Below, one piece after another: positions 8,853-17,654 of a stretch of DNA of 64,000 nucleotides. Positions within the stretch are counted from its first letter, which is position 1; every line of letters starts with the position of its first letter. The DNA lies in the NCBI GenBank assembly GCA_964445765.1, contig CAYULD010000002.1:62001-126000 (forward strand). Direction: 5' to 3'. Source of the DNA: JANPLD01 sp964445765 (GTDB lineage Bacteria > Pseudomonadota > Alphaproteobacteria > Rickettsiales > UBA8987). Made by a program: the position numbers and the translations under genes. The notes beneath the pieces were generated by a model. The model was not told where the DNA came from, ran no database searches, and saw nothing but the letters and a program-made list of their open reading frames with translations.

Positions 8853-9397
8853 TTTGTGCCTTCCCAAGGGGAAAGATAATCAAAATTACGAAATTCTTGA
8901 TGCAAGTGAACAGGCTCATAAACTACTTTGCCTTTTGCCTCATCATATCTAACTTCTAAAAAGCCAGTTAAAGGAAAATCTTTTCTCTGCGGATGTCCTT
9001 CAAAACCATAATCTGTAAGAATTCTGCGTAAATCAGGGTGATTTGCAAAGCGAATACCATACATATCCCAAACTTCTCGTTCAAACCAATTTGCATTTGA
9101 AAAAACTGAAGTGATAGAGGATAAAATTTCTTCTTCTGCAATTTTAAGTTTAACCGTCAAACGCTTATTATGCTTTAAGCTAAGCAACTGATAAACCACC
9201 TCAAACCTAAGTTGATTATTAGGATAATCAATAGCGGTTAAATCAACTAATTGTTGCATCAGCGTATTTGAGTTATCTCTGAGTTCTAGTAATAAATTAA
9301 TTATATTATTGCTAGAAGTTTCAATGATTATAACTGAATTGCTTTCAGTAATTTTACTGAATAAATTTTGTAGATTATTTTCAATAAATTCTTTCAT
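8816..9397 (-). CDS. nuoC: NADH-quinone oxidoreductase subunit C
   Basis: NuoC is the 30-kDa peripheral-arm subunit of respiratory complex I. The 193-residue protein carries the highly conserved run ANWFEREVWDMYGIRF, followed by NHPDLRRILTDYGFEGHP and RKDFPLTGF. The gene is complete. It stands alone: its neighbours are ispE (convergent, overlapping 37 bases) and a metabolite transporter, not nuoB or nuoD. Complex I genes are scattered in several Rickettsiales, so the other subunits are probably elsewhere in the genome. Confidence 0.95.
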   Translation of the reverse strand: MKEFIENNLQNLFSKITESNSVIIIETSSNNIINLLLELRDNSNTLMQQLVDLTAIDYPNNQLRFEVVYQLLSLKHNKRLTVKLKIAEEEILSSITSVFSNANWFEREVWDMYGIRFANHPDLRRILTDYGFEGHPQRKDFPLTGFLEVRYDEAKGKVVYEPVHLHQEFRNFDYLSPWEGTNYVLPGDEKASQ

Positions 9398-9496
9398 AAA
9401 AAAATTTTTATTAATTTATTAAGCACAATTCTTAATAATTCAAGTTTTTATAGTGTAGTGCTTCAAAAATTTATTGTAAGGCTAAAGCAAGCTAGC

Positions 9497-9564
9497 TGTC
9501 ATTCTGAACCTAGAGCGAAGCGAAGGTGAAGAATCTAAGATCCTTCACTTCGTTCAGGATGACA
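9497..9564. repeat. Palindromic GCGAAGCGAA repeat, copy 2
   Basis: An imperfect inverted repeat runs from TGTCATTCTGAAC to its complement CAGGATGACA, with GCGAAGCGAAGG inside one arm and CCTTCACTTCG inside the other. The same family occurs at 3055-3126, 14095-14165, 16026-16097 and 34110-34177, always between genes. A degenerate CCCTCT repeat follows at about 9612-9642. Confidence 0.8.
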
Positions 9565-9666
9565 CTAAGAAATACTAACCCCTAATCGCTAAGCCCTCTC
9601 TTATTTGATTTAACCCTAACCCTCTACCAGAGAGGGGGGATTGAAATTATAATGTTATAAAAACTT

Positions 9667-10578
9667 TTATAATATTTGCTCTCTTTGGGTTACAATTTCA
9701 TTTAATTTATGAGATTTTCTCTCTTTATAGCCAGAATAAACCGCCCCAAAAATAATAATAATTGAGCCAACTGCCGCTGGAATATCCAGCTTTTCACCAA
9801 AGGCAAAATAGGCAATGATAGCGGTATAAATTAGCCTTGTAAAATCTATCGGTATTGAAAAAGTTATATCCACCATTGATAAACCTTTAGCAAGCGTATA
9901 TTGCAAAATATTTGATATAAGTGCAATACCAAAAACCCATAATAAATCTTCATTACTTGGCTCTATCCAGCTCATAAAAGCGAGGGGAGCACTGAAAAAT
10001 GTCATAAAGAATGTCATATAAAAAGTTATAACAATCGGCTTTTCAGTTGAAAGTAAAGTTTTTATAACAATACCTGAAATTGCCCAGAAAACCGCAGAAA
10101 ACAAAACAAGTAAACTAATTGGGTTATAGCCTTCAAAACCCGGCCTAATAACAATTAGCATTCCCATAAAGCCTAAAATCATACCAATTTTTCTATGTGC
10201 ACCCATTTTCTCATTGAAGATGAAATAAGCTAATATGCCAGTAAAAATTGGGGCTGTGAATGAAAGTGCTGTTACGATTGATAAATTCATCTTTGAAATT
10301 GCGTGAAAAAACGCAAGCATTGAAATAACCCCAGTTGTTGAGCGAAATATATGAAGTTTAACCCTATTTGTTTTGAAGTAAGCAAAGCCTTTATAAAAAA
10401 TTATTGGGATAAACATTAGAAATGCAAAAATATTTCTGAAGAAAATTATCTCAGGTGAAGTAAGATTTTCAGAAACATGGCGAACCATATTAACCATAAC
10501 CCCTGAGGCCAAACAAGAAATATTAAGCCAAATAATCGCTTGCCAAATATTAGAGATTTTTTGCTTTTTAATTTCCAT
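9667..10578 (-). CDS. EamA/DMT-superfamily membrane transporter
   Basis: About 303 residues with ten hydrophobic segments in two repeats of five, the standard drug/metabolite transporter layout. Typical signatures are SFTAPIFTGILAYFIFNEKM at the end of repeat one and IDFTRLIYTAIIAYFAFGEK at the end of repeat two. I prefer the ATG at 10578; an upstream TTG at 10605 would add nine residues. Rickettsial relatives include S-adenosylmethionine importers, but substrate cannot be read from sequence. The gene is divergent from the YggS-type gene at 10634. Confidence 0.85.
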   Translation of the reverse strand: MEIKKQKISNIWQAIIWLNISCLASGVMVNMVRHVSENLTSPEIIFFRNIFAFLMFIPIIFYKGFAYFKTNRVKLHIFRSTTGVISMLAFFHAISKMNLSIVTALSFTAPIFTGILAYFIFNEKMGAHRKIGMILGFMGMLIVIRPGFEGYNPISLLVLFSAVFWAISGIVIKTLLSTEKPIVITFYMTFFMTFFSAPLAFMSWIEPSNEDLLWVFGIALISNILQYTLAKGLSMVDITFSIPIDFTRLIYTAIIAYFAFGEKLDIPAAVGSIIIIFGAVYSGYKERKSHKLNEIVTQREQIL

Positions 10579-10633
10579 AATTTTCTTAAAATGATAATAA
10601 TTCAAATAAACTTTATAAATTTATAATCAAATA

Positions 10634-11326
10634 ATGATTTCAGAAAACCTCACAAAAATAAGAAATGAAATCTCTGAGATTTGCAATAATGTTAATAGAA
10701 ACGCGGCTGAAATAAAAATTATTGCGGTTTCAAAAACTAAATCTGTGGCAGATATTAAACTTGCGATAAATGCAGGGCAATTAGATTTTGGTGAAAATTA
10801 TATTCAAGAAGCAATCCAAAAATATAATGAGCTATCAAATGAAAATCTAAATTTTAACCTTCATTTTATCGGTAATTTGCAGAGCAATAAAATTAAATAC
10901 CTAACTAAATTTTGTTATTTATTTCACAGCCTAGATAGGCTAAGTTTAGCTAAAGAGCTTAATAAAAGGCTAATCTTAGAAAATAAAACTATGCAATGTT
11001 TGTTGCAAGTTAATAGCTCAGGTGAGGTTTCTAAAAGCGGTTGCAAGCCCAGTGAAGCTAATGAAATTATAAAAGTAATATCAAATGAATATCAAAATAT
11101 TAAAATAATTGGGTTGATGACAATCGCAGAAAATTCAATAAATGAGTCAGAAATTAGGGATAACTTTAAGCTCACTAAAGAAATTTTTGAAAAAATCAAA
11201 AGCCAAAATTTTCCTAATATTGCAATGAAAGAGCTTTCTATGGGTATGAGCGGAGATTACAAAATTGCCATTAAGGAAGGTGCAACAATGCTAAGAATTG
11301 GCTCTGCAATTTTTGGTGCTAGATAA
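10634..11326 (+). CDS. yggS: Pyridoxal 5'-phosphate homeostasis protein, YggS/PLPBP family
   Basis: This small cytosolic protein binds PLP and balances free B6 vitamers and amino-acid pools. The 230-residue chain is a single alanine-racemase-like barrel. The PLP lysine is K34 in IAVSKTKS. Other signatures are DFGENYIQEA, LHFIGNLQSNK and SMGMSGDYKIAIKEGATMLR. It lies 43 bases before a secreted DUF4139 protein on the same strand, without evident functional connection. Confidence 0.93.
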   Translation: MISENLTKIRNEISEICNNVNRNAAEIKIIAVSKTKSVADIKLAINAGQLDFGENYIQEAIQKYNELSNENLNFNLHFIGNLQSNKIKYLTKFCYLFHSLDRLSLAKELNKRLILENKTMQCLLQVNSSGEVSKSGCKPSEANEIIKVISNEYQNIKIIGLMTIAENSINESEIRDNFKLTKEIFEKIKSQNFPNIAMKELSMGMSGDYKIAIKEGATMLRIGSAIFGAR

Positions 11327-11369
11327 AAATAAATAACTATTTTATAATAATTAAAAAATAACTTACCTT

Positions 11370-12809
11370 ATGAAAAATTTTTCTAAATTTATTTTATGCA
11401 CTGCATTTTTAATGGCTTCAAATGCTAGTTTTGCTGAGCAAGATAAGGTTTCAAGCCTTACAATTTATGGCAATAATCCAAATAATTGGAATCAACCATA
11501 TTGGTATCAAAATAATAATTCTGAAGGTTTTGCTATTTTTAATTTTGAAAAGAATTTTTCATTTTCAGAAGGTATGAATGAACTTATTATTGAAAATCTG
11601 CCTGCTAATGTTGAGTTTGCAAGCGTTAAATTAGGCAAGTTAGAAGGCAAAAAATTAGTTATTGAGCAAGAATTTTCTAAATCTTCACTATCTGCTGATG
11701 AATTATTTTCTGCAAATATTGGCAATCAAATTGAAGTTGAGCAAACCGCTGGGGAAAGAACTATCTATCATAGGGGCAAATTATTACAAGGTAGCCCACA
11801 ATTATTTTTGCAAGATGAAAATAGAATCCGCTATCTTAATGAATATTCCTCAATTTTATTTCCAAGCAGTGAAGAAATTAAAGCAGGCAACTCAATAAAA
11901 TGGATTATTGCAAGTAAAGATTCATCTGAAGAATTAATTTCATATAGCTATAAATCTGCAGGCGTTAATTGGCAGGCATCTTATGATTTATATTATGAGG
12001 AGGCTGAAAACCTTGCTAGGCTTGAGGCTTGGGCGGAAATAAATAACTCAACTAATGTTGAAATTAATAAAGCAGAGATAAAATTAATTGCAGGAAATCT
12101 CAATCAAATTTCTACACCAAAAGTTGCTATGATGAGAGGCTCAGCTGATATGATGGCAAGCCCTGCTTTTGTTGGCTCTTCATCTGGTGGTTATGAAAAT
12201 TTTTCTCAACATAGTTTTTCTGATTATTATGCTTATACCATTGAAAGAAAGGTTGATATTAAGCCGTTTTCATTCAAAAAAATTAAATTATTCGCAGATA
12301 AATTAAATATAAAAGGTGAAAAAATTTATAGTTTTAATGGCAATGAAGGTAAGAAAAAAGCCTCTATTGAGCTAAAAATTAAGAATGATGCAAATAACTC
12401 TCTTGGTTTTTCGTTACCGGGTGGCAGATATAATATTCACATTAAAGATAGTGATGGCAAATATGAGTTAGCTGGGCAAACAACCCAAGAACATATCGCA
12501 GAGGGGCAAAGTTTAGAGCTCAATATTGGTGAGGTTTCTGATATTTCAGTTGAAAGGGAACAAACTGATCAATCTTCTGATAATAATCGTAAAATTGGCA
12601 GAAATTCTTTCAGAATAGTTGCCTCAAACGCTAAAAATGAGACGGTTAATTTGCGTGTAAAAGAATTTATAAATTATTCATCAAATTGGAAAATGATTAA
12701 TTCTTCAATTCCTTATGAGAAAAAGTCATCTTCTGAGATCTGGTTTGATTTACCAATCCCAGCAAAAGGGCAGAACACAATAGAGTATACACTTGAATAT
12801 TATTGGTAG
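11370..12809 (+). CDS. Secreted DUF4139-domain protein
   Basis: This 479-residue protein starts with a signal peptide (MKNFSKFILCTAFLMASNASFA) and is otherwise soluble and strand-rich. The middle contains the DUF4139 signature region, with SYSYKSAGVNWQASYDLYY near residue 200 and ARLEAWAEINNSTN after it. The C-terminus ends with the typical PAKGQNTIEYTLEYYW. Function is not established. A short low-complexity Met/Ser/Gly/Tyr region lies near residues 250-275. It sits between yggS and proA on the same strand. Confidence 0.8.
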   Translation: MKNFSKFILCTAFLMASNASFAEQDKVSSLTIYGNNPNNWNQPYWYQNNNSEGFAIFNFEKNFSFSEGMNELIIENLPANVEFASVKLGKLEGKKLVIEQEFSKSSLSADELFSANIGNQIEVEQTAGERTIYHRGKLLQGSPQLFLQDENRIRYLNEYSSILFPSSEEIKAGNSIKWIIASKDSSEELISYSYKSAGVNWQASYDLYYEEAENLARLEAWAEINNSTNVEINKAEIKLIAGNLNQISTPKVAMMRGSADMMASPAFVGSSSGGYENFSQHSFSDYYAYTIERKVDIKPFSFKKIKLFADKLNIKGEKIYSFNGNEGKKKASIELKIKNDANNSLGFSLPGGRYNIHIKDSDGKYELAGQTTQEHIAEGQSLELNIGEVSDISVEREQTDQSSDNNRKIGRNSFRIVASNAKNETVNLRVKEFINYSSNWKMINSSIPYEKKSSSEIWFDLPIPAKGQNTIEYTLEYYW

Positions 12810-12828
12810 AAATATCTAACTTATATCA

Positions 12829-14082
12829 ATGAACATTATTGAAAAAACATATGAAATTTGTGAGAGGGCAAAAATTGCCTCGCAGGAAATTTCTATCAAA
12901 AGCACTGATGCAAAAAATAAAGCATTAAACTTCGCCGCACAAGCTATTATGGATTTTTCAAAGAAAATTCTTACTGAGAATGAAAAAGATATAAATTCAC
13001 TGCCTTCTGATGCCACTAAAGCCTTTATAGATAGGTTAAAACTTGATGAGAAACGCATTTCAGCAATGGCAGAAGGTATCAAAGAAATTGCAAAACTCCC
13101 TGACCCTATCGGAAAGATTTTAGCAAGCTGGAAACGCCCCAACGGGCTTGAAATCTCAAGGGTTGCAACACCTATAGGTGTGATTGGTATTATATATGAA
13201 TCTCGCCCTAATGTTACCGCTGATGCAGGTGCTTTATGCTTAAAATCAGGCAATTCCTGTGTTTTAAGGGGGGGCTCTGATAGCATTAATTCTTCAATGG
13301 CAATTGTTGAATGCCTCAAAAATGGCTTAAAAGCTGGTAATATTACTCAAGATGCAATACAAATCATCCCTTTTAAGGAGCGTGAGGCAGTGGGTGCAAT
13401 GCTAAAAGCCTCATCTTTTATTGATGTGATAGTGCCAAGGGGTGGCAAAGGCCTAATTCAGCGTGTGATTGATGAGAGTAAAATCCCATTATTTCAGCAT
13501 TTAGATGGCAATAATCACACTTATATTCATAAATCCGCTAATTTGGATATGGCTGTTAAAGTGCTTCATAACGCAAAAATGCGAAGAACTGGCATTTGCG
13601 GTGCCACTGAAACCCTCGTAATTGATACTGAAATTGTTGATTCATTCTTCCCAAAAATCGCGGATATTCTTATCAATTCAGGTTGTGAAATCAGGGGCGA
13701 TGAACTTATAGCAAGCCTTGATTATAGGGTAATTCCAGCACGCAATCAAGATTGGGATACCGAGTATTTGGATTCTATAATCTCAGTTAAATCGGTAGCA
13801 GGCTTTGAAGATGCCATAAAATTTATTAAACAACATTCCTCTGGCCATACTGATGCTATAATTACTGAGGATAAAGAAATGGCAGAAATCTTCTTGAAAA
13901 TCATAGATTCCGCTATTGTTATGCATAATACTTCAACCCAATTTGCAGATGGTGGGGAGTTTGGAATGGGCGCAGAAATTGGTATTGCAACAGGAAAATT
14001 ACACGCTAGAGGCCCAGTTGGGCTTGAACAATTATGCAGTTTCAAGTATATTGTAAGAGGAAACGGGCAGTTAAGGGCTTGA
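12829..14082 (+). CDS. proA: Gamma-glutamyl phosphate reductase
   Basis: ProA reduces glutamyl 5-phosphate with NADPH to glutamate 5-semialdehyde in proline synthesis. The 417-residue length is standard. Signatures are PIGVIGIIYESRPNVTADA, VLRGGSDS and the catalytic cysteine in GICGATETL near C257; the C-terminus has GEFGMGAEIGIATGKLHARG. No proB is adjacent. The start ATG lies 20 bases after the previous stop. Confidence 0.96.
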   Translation: MNIIEKTYEICERAKIASQEISIKSTDAKNKALNFAAQAIMDFSKKILTENEKDINSLPSDATKAFIDRLKLDEKRISAMAEGIKEIAKLPDPIGKILASWKRPNGLEISRVATPIGVIGIIYESRPNVTADAGALCLKSGNSCVLRGGSDSINSSMAIVECLKNGLKAGNITQDAIQIIPFKEREAVGAMLKASSFIDVIVPRGGKGLIQRVIDESKIPLFQHLDGNNHTYIHKSANLDMAVKVLHNAKMRRTGICGATETLVIDTEIVDSFFPKIADILINSGCEIRGDELIASLDYRVIPARNQDWDTEYLDSIISVKSVAGFEDAIKFIKQHSSGHTDAIITEDKEMAEIFLKIIDSAIVMHNTSTQFADGGEFGMGAEIGIATGKLHARGPVGLEQLCSFKYIVRGNGQLRA

Positions 14083-14094
14083 ATTTTCTAAAAA

Positions 14095-14165
14095 ATCATT
14101 CTGAGCTATAGCGAAGAATCTAATTAGATCTTTCCCCTTCGCTTCGCTCTAGGGTCAAGATGACA
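14095..14165. repeat. Palindromic GCGAAGCGAA repeat, copy 3
   Basis: An imperfect inverted repeat begins ATCATTCTGAGC and ends TCAAGATGAC, with CCTTCGCTTCGCT in the right arm. The left arm lacks part of the GCGAAGCGAA word. It lies immediately before the unrecognised gene at 14209, and a related copy follows that gene. Confidence 0.75.
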
Positions 14166-14208
14166 AATTTAGATATTTTTATTTAATAAGTCTGATTTTA
14201 ATTAGTAT

Positions 14209-16008
14209 ATGACATCTGGTAGTTATCAATATTTATTCAATTTATCTGTTCAGGAAGATGATTTACTAGGTTTTTATGTAGGAATTCAAAATCCAAATGC
14301 TAATGTAAAATTTACTACTTTAGATTTATTTTTAGGTGATGAATATGGAGATAAAGCAAGGCCATTTCAACTCGCATTAGAAAAAGCCTTTTCAGATGTG
14401 ATTTCAGAAGCAATTTATAAAAAACTGATAAAAGATTTTTTAAGTAAAAAATTAGACCAAAATAATCCACCAGAAATTTTTGGTGAGCTTTTAGGAAATA
14501 ATTCTGAATTTCTTATTAATGCAAAAGCTAATTTAGCAAAAAATAAAAAACCAAATAACAAAACAATCAATGCAGTTTACGAACACCTAAAAAATTCTGG
14601 TGCGTTAAAAGATGTAAGTTACTTTTATAATGAGGAAGAATATCAAAAATATGTTGAAACAATAAAGCCATATAGAAAAGGTTTTATAAAAGATAGAGAA
14701 GATGGGAATATTTCTTGGGTATTAGGTTGGGATAAAATAGAAAAAACCCTCAATGAAAAAATTATTGAGCTTGAAAAAGAAATTAATCATCCAAGATTTT
14801 CATTGTTTAATAAAATTACTAATGCCGATGCAGAAAAATCAATTCAGGCTTATATTAGGAAAAATGGAGTTGATTCTTATAATAAATTAAATCAGGAATA
14901 TAATGATTTATTCATTGCTTATTCAAGATGCTCTTATCTTTCTGAAAAGATTGAAAAATTTAGGGCTGGCAATGCAAAATTTGATAAAAAAGATTTTGAT
15001 ATTTTCACTAGATATATTTTAGATGGTAACTCTGAAATGGTTTCTTTAGATAGATTTTCAGATGAATCTAAGGCTAGGATATTAGAAAAATTAAAGGAAG
15101 CAGACTCTAACGCTTCTTTACCAAACACTATCGCTATTGAATATCCTTCCATTGAGCCACCAATAAACCCTTTTATTAAAAAATTTAATGAATGGGCAAA
15201 AGAATTTAGGCTATGTATAAAATCAAGCGGAGCAAAAAGTTTCGCAAGTGCTTTAAGAAAGGCTTCACAAGTTCGTTTTGCAGGTGATGCTTCAAAATTA
15301 GGGGATTTCGGAAGAATTACCATTGATATTGATAATTATGAATCTTTCTATGAAATTTCTCAAATTTGCTATAGCAATAAAATAATCAACAATAATAACT
15401 ATTATGCAGAAAATTGGATGTGTGAAGATTCTCTATTTCTCTCAGCTAAACTTTCTATCCCCATTGAAGTTGAAGGCGTTCAAAGAATTTGTGAAGTAAA
15501 ATTTGTAGAAAAAAACCAACTCAAAAATAAAGATTTATGTGATGAATTATATCATATAAGAAGGCGAATGAAGCCAGAAATATCAAGCGGAAACAGGCAA
15601 TATATAAGCGTTTCACTCAACCCTAAAGAAACAACTGCAATTATTGAAGAGATAGAAAAAATTGTTGCTAAAGATATAAGATATAAAGAATTTTTAGGCT
15701 TGCATGATAAGAGTTTTTATATATCTGGTGAAAATGCTCAAGCAAATTTTGAAGCGTTAGAAAAAAAGCTAACAAAACTAGAACAATTAATACAAATTTC
15801 AGATGTTCTAGCCAAAGATTGCAACCCAAAATATAGAAATTTTGCTAATCAAATTAGGCGAGAAAAAATTGAAAAATTATCTCAAAAAGATGGATATCAA
15901 GGCTTAACAACTCAAGAATTTGATGATATTATTTCACAAACTGCCAACCCTATAGTTACTATTGCGGCAGTTATACCAAACGGAGTAAAACAACATTATC
16001 TTAATTAA
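14209..16008 (+). CDS. Unrecognised 599-residue protein with a RelA/SpoT-like region
   Basis: No full-length family is recognised. There is no signal peptide and no membrane segment. Residues 1-330 are mostly charged and helical. Residues 335-455 show an order typical of RelA/SpoT-type nucleotidyltransferase folds: a basic helix (AKSFASALRKA), then KLGDFGR with D366 and R369, then the strand CEVKF with E429, then a helix ending LYHIRRRM. These match the positions of Lys/Arg, D-x-x-x-R, E-x-Q-x and the following Tyr/Arg in that superfamily. The central Gly-Tyr-Arg motif of true ppGpp synthetases is not evident. The gene stands alone between two palindromic repeats of one family. It could be an alarmone-like enzyme, a toxin or an effector; the domain call is inference. 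Confidence 0.45.
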   Translation: MTSGSYQYLFNLSVQEDDLLGFYVGIQNPNANVKFTTLDLFLGDEYGDKARPFQLALEKAFSDVISEAIYKKLIKDFLSKKLDQNNPPEIFGELLGNNSEFLINAKANLAKNKKPNNKTINAVYEHLKNSGALKDVSYFYNEEEYQKYVETIKPYRKGFIKDREDGNISWVLGWDKIEKTLNEKIIELEKEINHPRFSLFNKITNADAEKSIQAYIRKNGVDSYNKLNQEYNDLFIAYSRCSYLSEKIEKFRAGNAKFDKKDFDIFTRYILDGNSEMVSLDRFSDESKARILEKLKEADSNASLPNTIAIEYPSIEPPINPFIKKFNEWAKEFRLCIKSSGAKSFASALRKASQVRFAGDASKLGDFGRITIDIDNYESFYEISQICYSNKIINNNNYYAENWMCEDSLFLSAKLSIPIEVEGVQRICEVKFVEKNQLKNKDLCDELYHIRRRMKPEISSGNRQYISVSLNPKETTAIIEEIEKIVAKDIRYKEFLGLHDKSFYISGENAQANFEALEKKLTKLEQLIQISDVLAKDCNPKYRNFANQIRREKIEKLSQKDGYQGLTTQEFDDIISQTANPIVTIAAVIPNGVKQHYLN

Positions 16009-16025
16009 TGTTGTTGTTAAATTTA

Positions 16026-16097
16026 TGTCATCTTGAGCGAAGCGAAAGATCTTAAAAATATTTTATTCTAGATTCTTCGCTTCGCTCAGAATTACAA
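16026..16097. repeat. Palindromic GCGAAGCGAA repeat, copy 4
   Basis: A well-preserved inverted repeat begins TGTCATCTTGAGCGAAGCGA and ends TCGCTTCGCTCAGAATTACA. It closes the right side of the unrecognised gene at 14209-16008. Confidence 0.85.
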
Positions 16098-16132
16098 CCC
16101 ATATAGCTTATGGCTAAAAAATAATATTAAAA

Positions 16133-16906
16133 ATGTTCATCATATTTTTTTACATCTGGACGAGTATAGTATTGGTTCTGTTTTCACCAAGCTATATCAA
16201 TTTTAAGCTCTGTATGCGTGCTTCACAGGCTTGGGCGGCTGGTGTGGTTTGGGGTCTAAAACATATCGCAGGCATTGAAAGCAAAGTTATCGGGCTAGAA
16301 AATTTAGAAAAACTTACTAGCTACAAATTAGATTTTATTGGTAATAAAGTTAAAAAACTAAAAACTAATAACCAACAGCCAATAACTGATAAGGGCTTTG
16401 TAGTTGCCTGCAAGCACCAATCCGCATGGGAAACTATCGTTCCGTTTCTCTTTGTTCCAAACACATCTTATGTGTATAAAAAAGAAATTGGCTATATCCC
16501 ATTTTTTGGTTGGTATAATGTATTTTTGAATAATATTTCAGTTGATAGAAAAGCTGGTGCAAAAGCCCTAAAACTTGTTACTGAGCAAGCCATAGCAAGG
16601 GCTAAAGAAGGGCGTGGAATTGTTTTATTCCCTGAAGGAACGAGGGTTCCAGTTAATAAAAAAGTGAAATATAAACCTGCAATTTATTCTATTTATAAAG
16701 AGGGTGTAGATGTTATTCCCGCTGCGGTTAATTCAGGATATTTCTGGCCAAAAGGCAAATTTCTTAATAAAAAGGGAACAATATTTTTTGAATATTTAGA
16801 GCCAATGCCAAAAGGGCTTTCTAAGGAAGAATTTATGGCAGAGCTTGAAAATAGAATTGAAAACGCATCACAAAAATTAGCTAATAGCTCGTTGATTTTG
16901 TCTTAA
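16133..16906 (+). CDS. plsC: 1-acyl-sn-glycerol-3-phosphate acyltransferase (variant HX4E motif)
   Basis: PlsC-type enzymes acylate lysophosphatidic acid to phosphatidic acid at the inner membrane. This 257-residue protein has an N-terminal hydrophobic segment, then motif I as CKHQSAWET near residue 94 and motif III as LFPEGTRVP near 165. Motif I is H-x4-E instead of the textbook H-x4-D; the form KHQSxWET is common in alphaproteobacteria. The stop codon overlaps the convergent lptA stop by 4 bases. A second acyltransferase with the standard motif lies at 22824. Confidence 0.88.
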   Translation: MFIIFFYIWTSIVLVLFSPSYINFKLCMRASQAWAAGVVWGLKHIAGIESKVIGLENLEKLTSYKLDFIGNKVKKLKTNNQQPITDKGFVVACKHQSAWETIVPFLFVPNTSYVYKKEIGYIPFFGWYNVFLNNISVDRKAGAKALKLVTEQAIARAKEGRGIVLFPEGTRVPVNKKVKYKPAIYSIYKEGVDVIPAAVNSGYFWPKGKFLNKKGTIFFEYLEPMPKGLSKEEFMAELENRIENASQKLANSSLILS

Positions 16907-17583
16907 TTTATTATTCTTCTTTGCTCAGTTGAAGATTTAATTTGAATAGGTGGTTTTGGTATATCAAATTGCTTCATACTATCACCGGGGGTGAATTCTA
17001 CTTTAACCCTACCAACGCCTATTTCTTGTGGAATAGAAATACCATCAAGTGCATCTTTTAATATTGAAGTGCCTTCTTTATTAACTTCAGGCTCTCTAGG
17101 TTTTTCAATCTCATTACTAGAAAAATCACCACTATTTGAAATTGATGTTTGATTAGTTTTAAGATCATAAATAAATTTATTGCCTTGCATTGTATTGCCG
17201 TTTTCACTTAAAAATACATTCCCATACATTTCAATTTTTTGATTAAAAACATCATAAATGCCAGTATCTGCTTTTGCCTCCCTACCTTCAGAGGTTAAGT
17301 GAACACTGCCAAATGATTCAATTCTTTTGAATTTATTTTTTTGAGTTTTTTTATCAAGATCAGAATAAACCTTCATTTCATCAGCTTTCATAGTTAATGT
17401 GCCTTGCACAACAACTACATTTTGCTTAAATATCGCAAGATTTTCTTGGTTGTTAATAGATAGAGATTCAGATTTTATATTAATTGGTTTGTCTTGATTT
17501 TTTTCGAATTCTTTATCAACGGCTTGCTGGCTGCTAACATTAAAAGAAAAGAATAAAAATAAAATGCAGAAAAAATATTTCAT
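16903..17583 (-). CDS. lptA: LPS transport periplasmic bridge protein LptA
   Basis: LptA carries LPS across the periplasm between LptC and LptD. The 226-residue protein has a signal peptide (MKYFFCILFLFFSFNVSS) and an OstA/LptA strand domain: PINIKSESLSIN, AIFKQNVVVVQGTLTMKADEM and IEMYGNVFLSENGN. The last 70 residues (after about 160) form a non-conserved, probably disordered Pro/Glu/Lys tail. It is detached from lptB and lptC, which usually accompany it. The assignment rests on the OstA domain pattern and length. Confidence 0.85.
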   Translation of the reverse strand: MKYFFCILFLFFSFNVSSQQAVDKEFEKNQDKPINIKSESLSINNQENLAIFKQNVVVVQGTLTMKADEMKVYSDLDKKTQKNKFKRIESFGSVHLTSEGREAKADTGIYDVFNQKIEMYGNVFLSENGNTMQGNKFIYDLKTNQTSISNSGDFSSNEIEKPREPEVNKEGTSILKDALDGISIPQEIGVGRVKVEFTPGDSMKQFDIPKPPIQIKSSTEQRRIIN

Positions 17584-17654
17584 ATTTTGAGAAGAGAAAA
17601 AATTTATAAAAAAAGTTTTTTTTATTATTGATATAATTTTTTTGTTACAATACT

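Noticed and set aside
12816..13319. Long minus-strand frame inside proA
   Set aside because: It is antisense to a clearly conserved gene and its sequence has no recognisable content.
14934..15323. Minus-strand frame inside the RelA/SpoT-like gene as an antitoxin
   Set aside because: No start signal or antitoxin-like composition; it is a shadow of the plus-strand gene.
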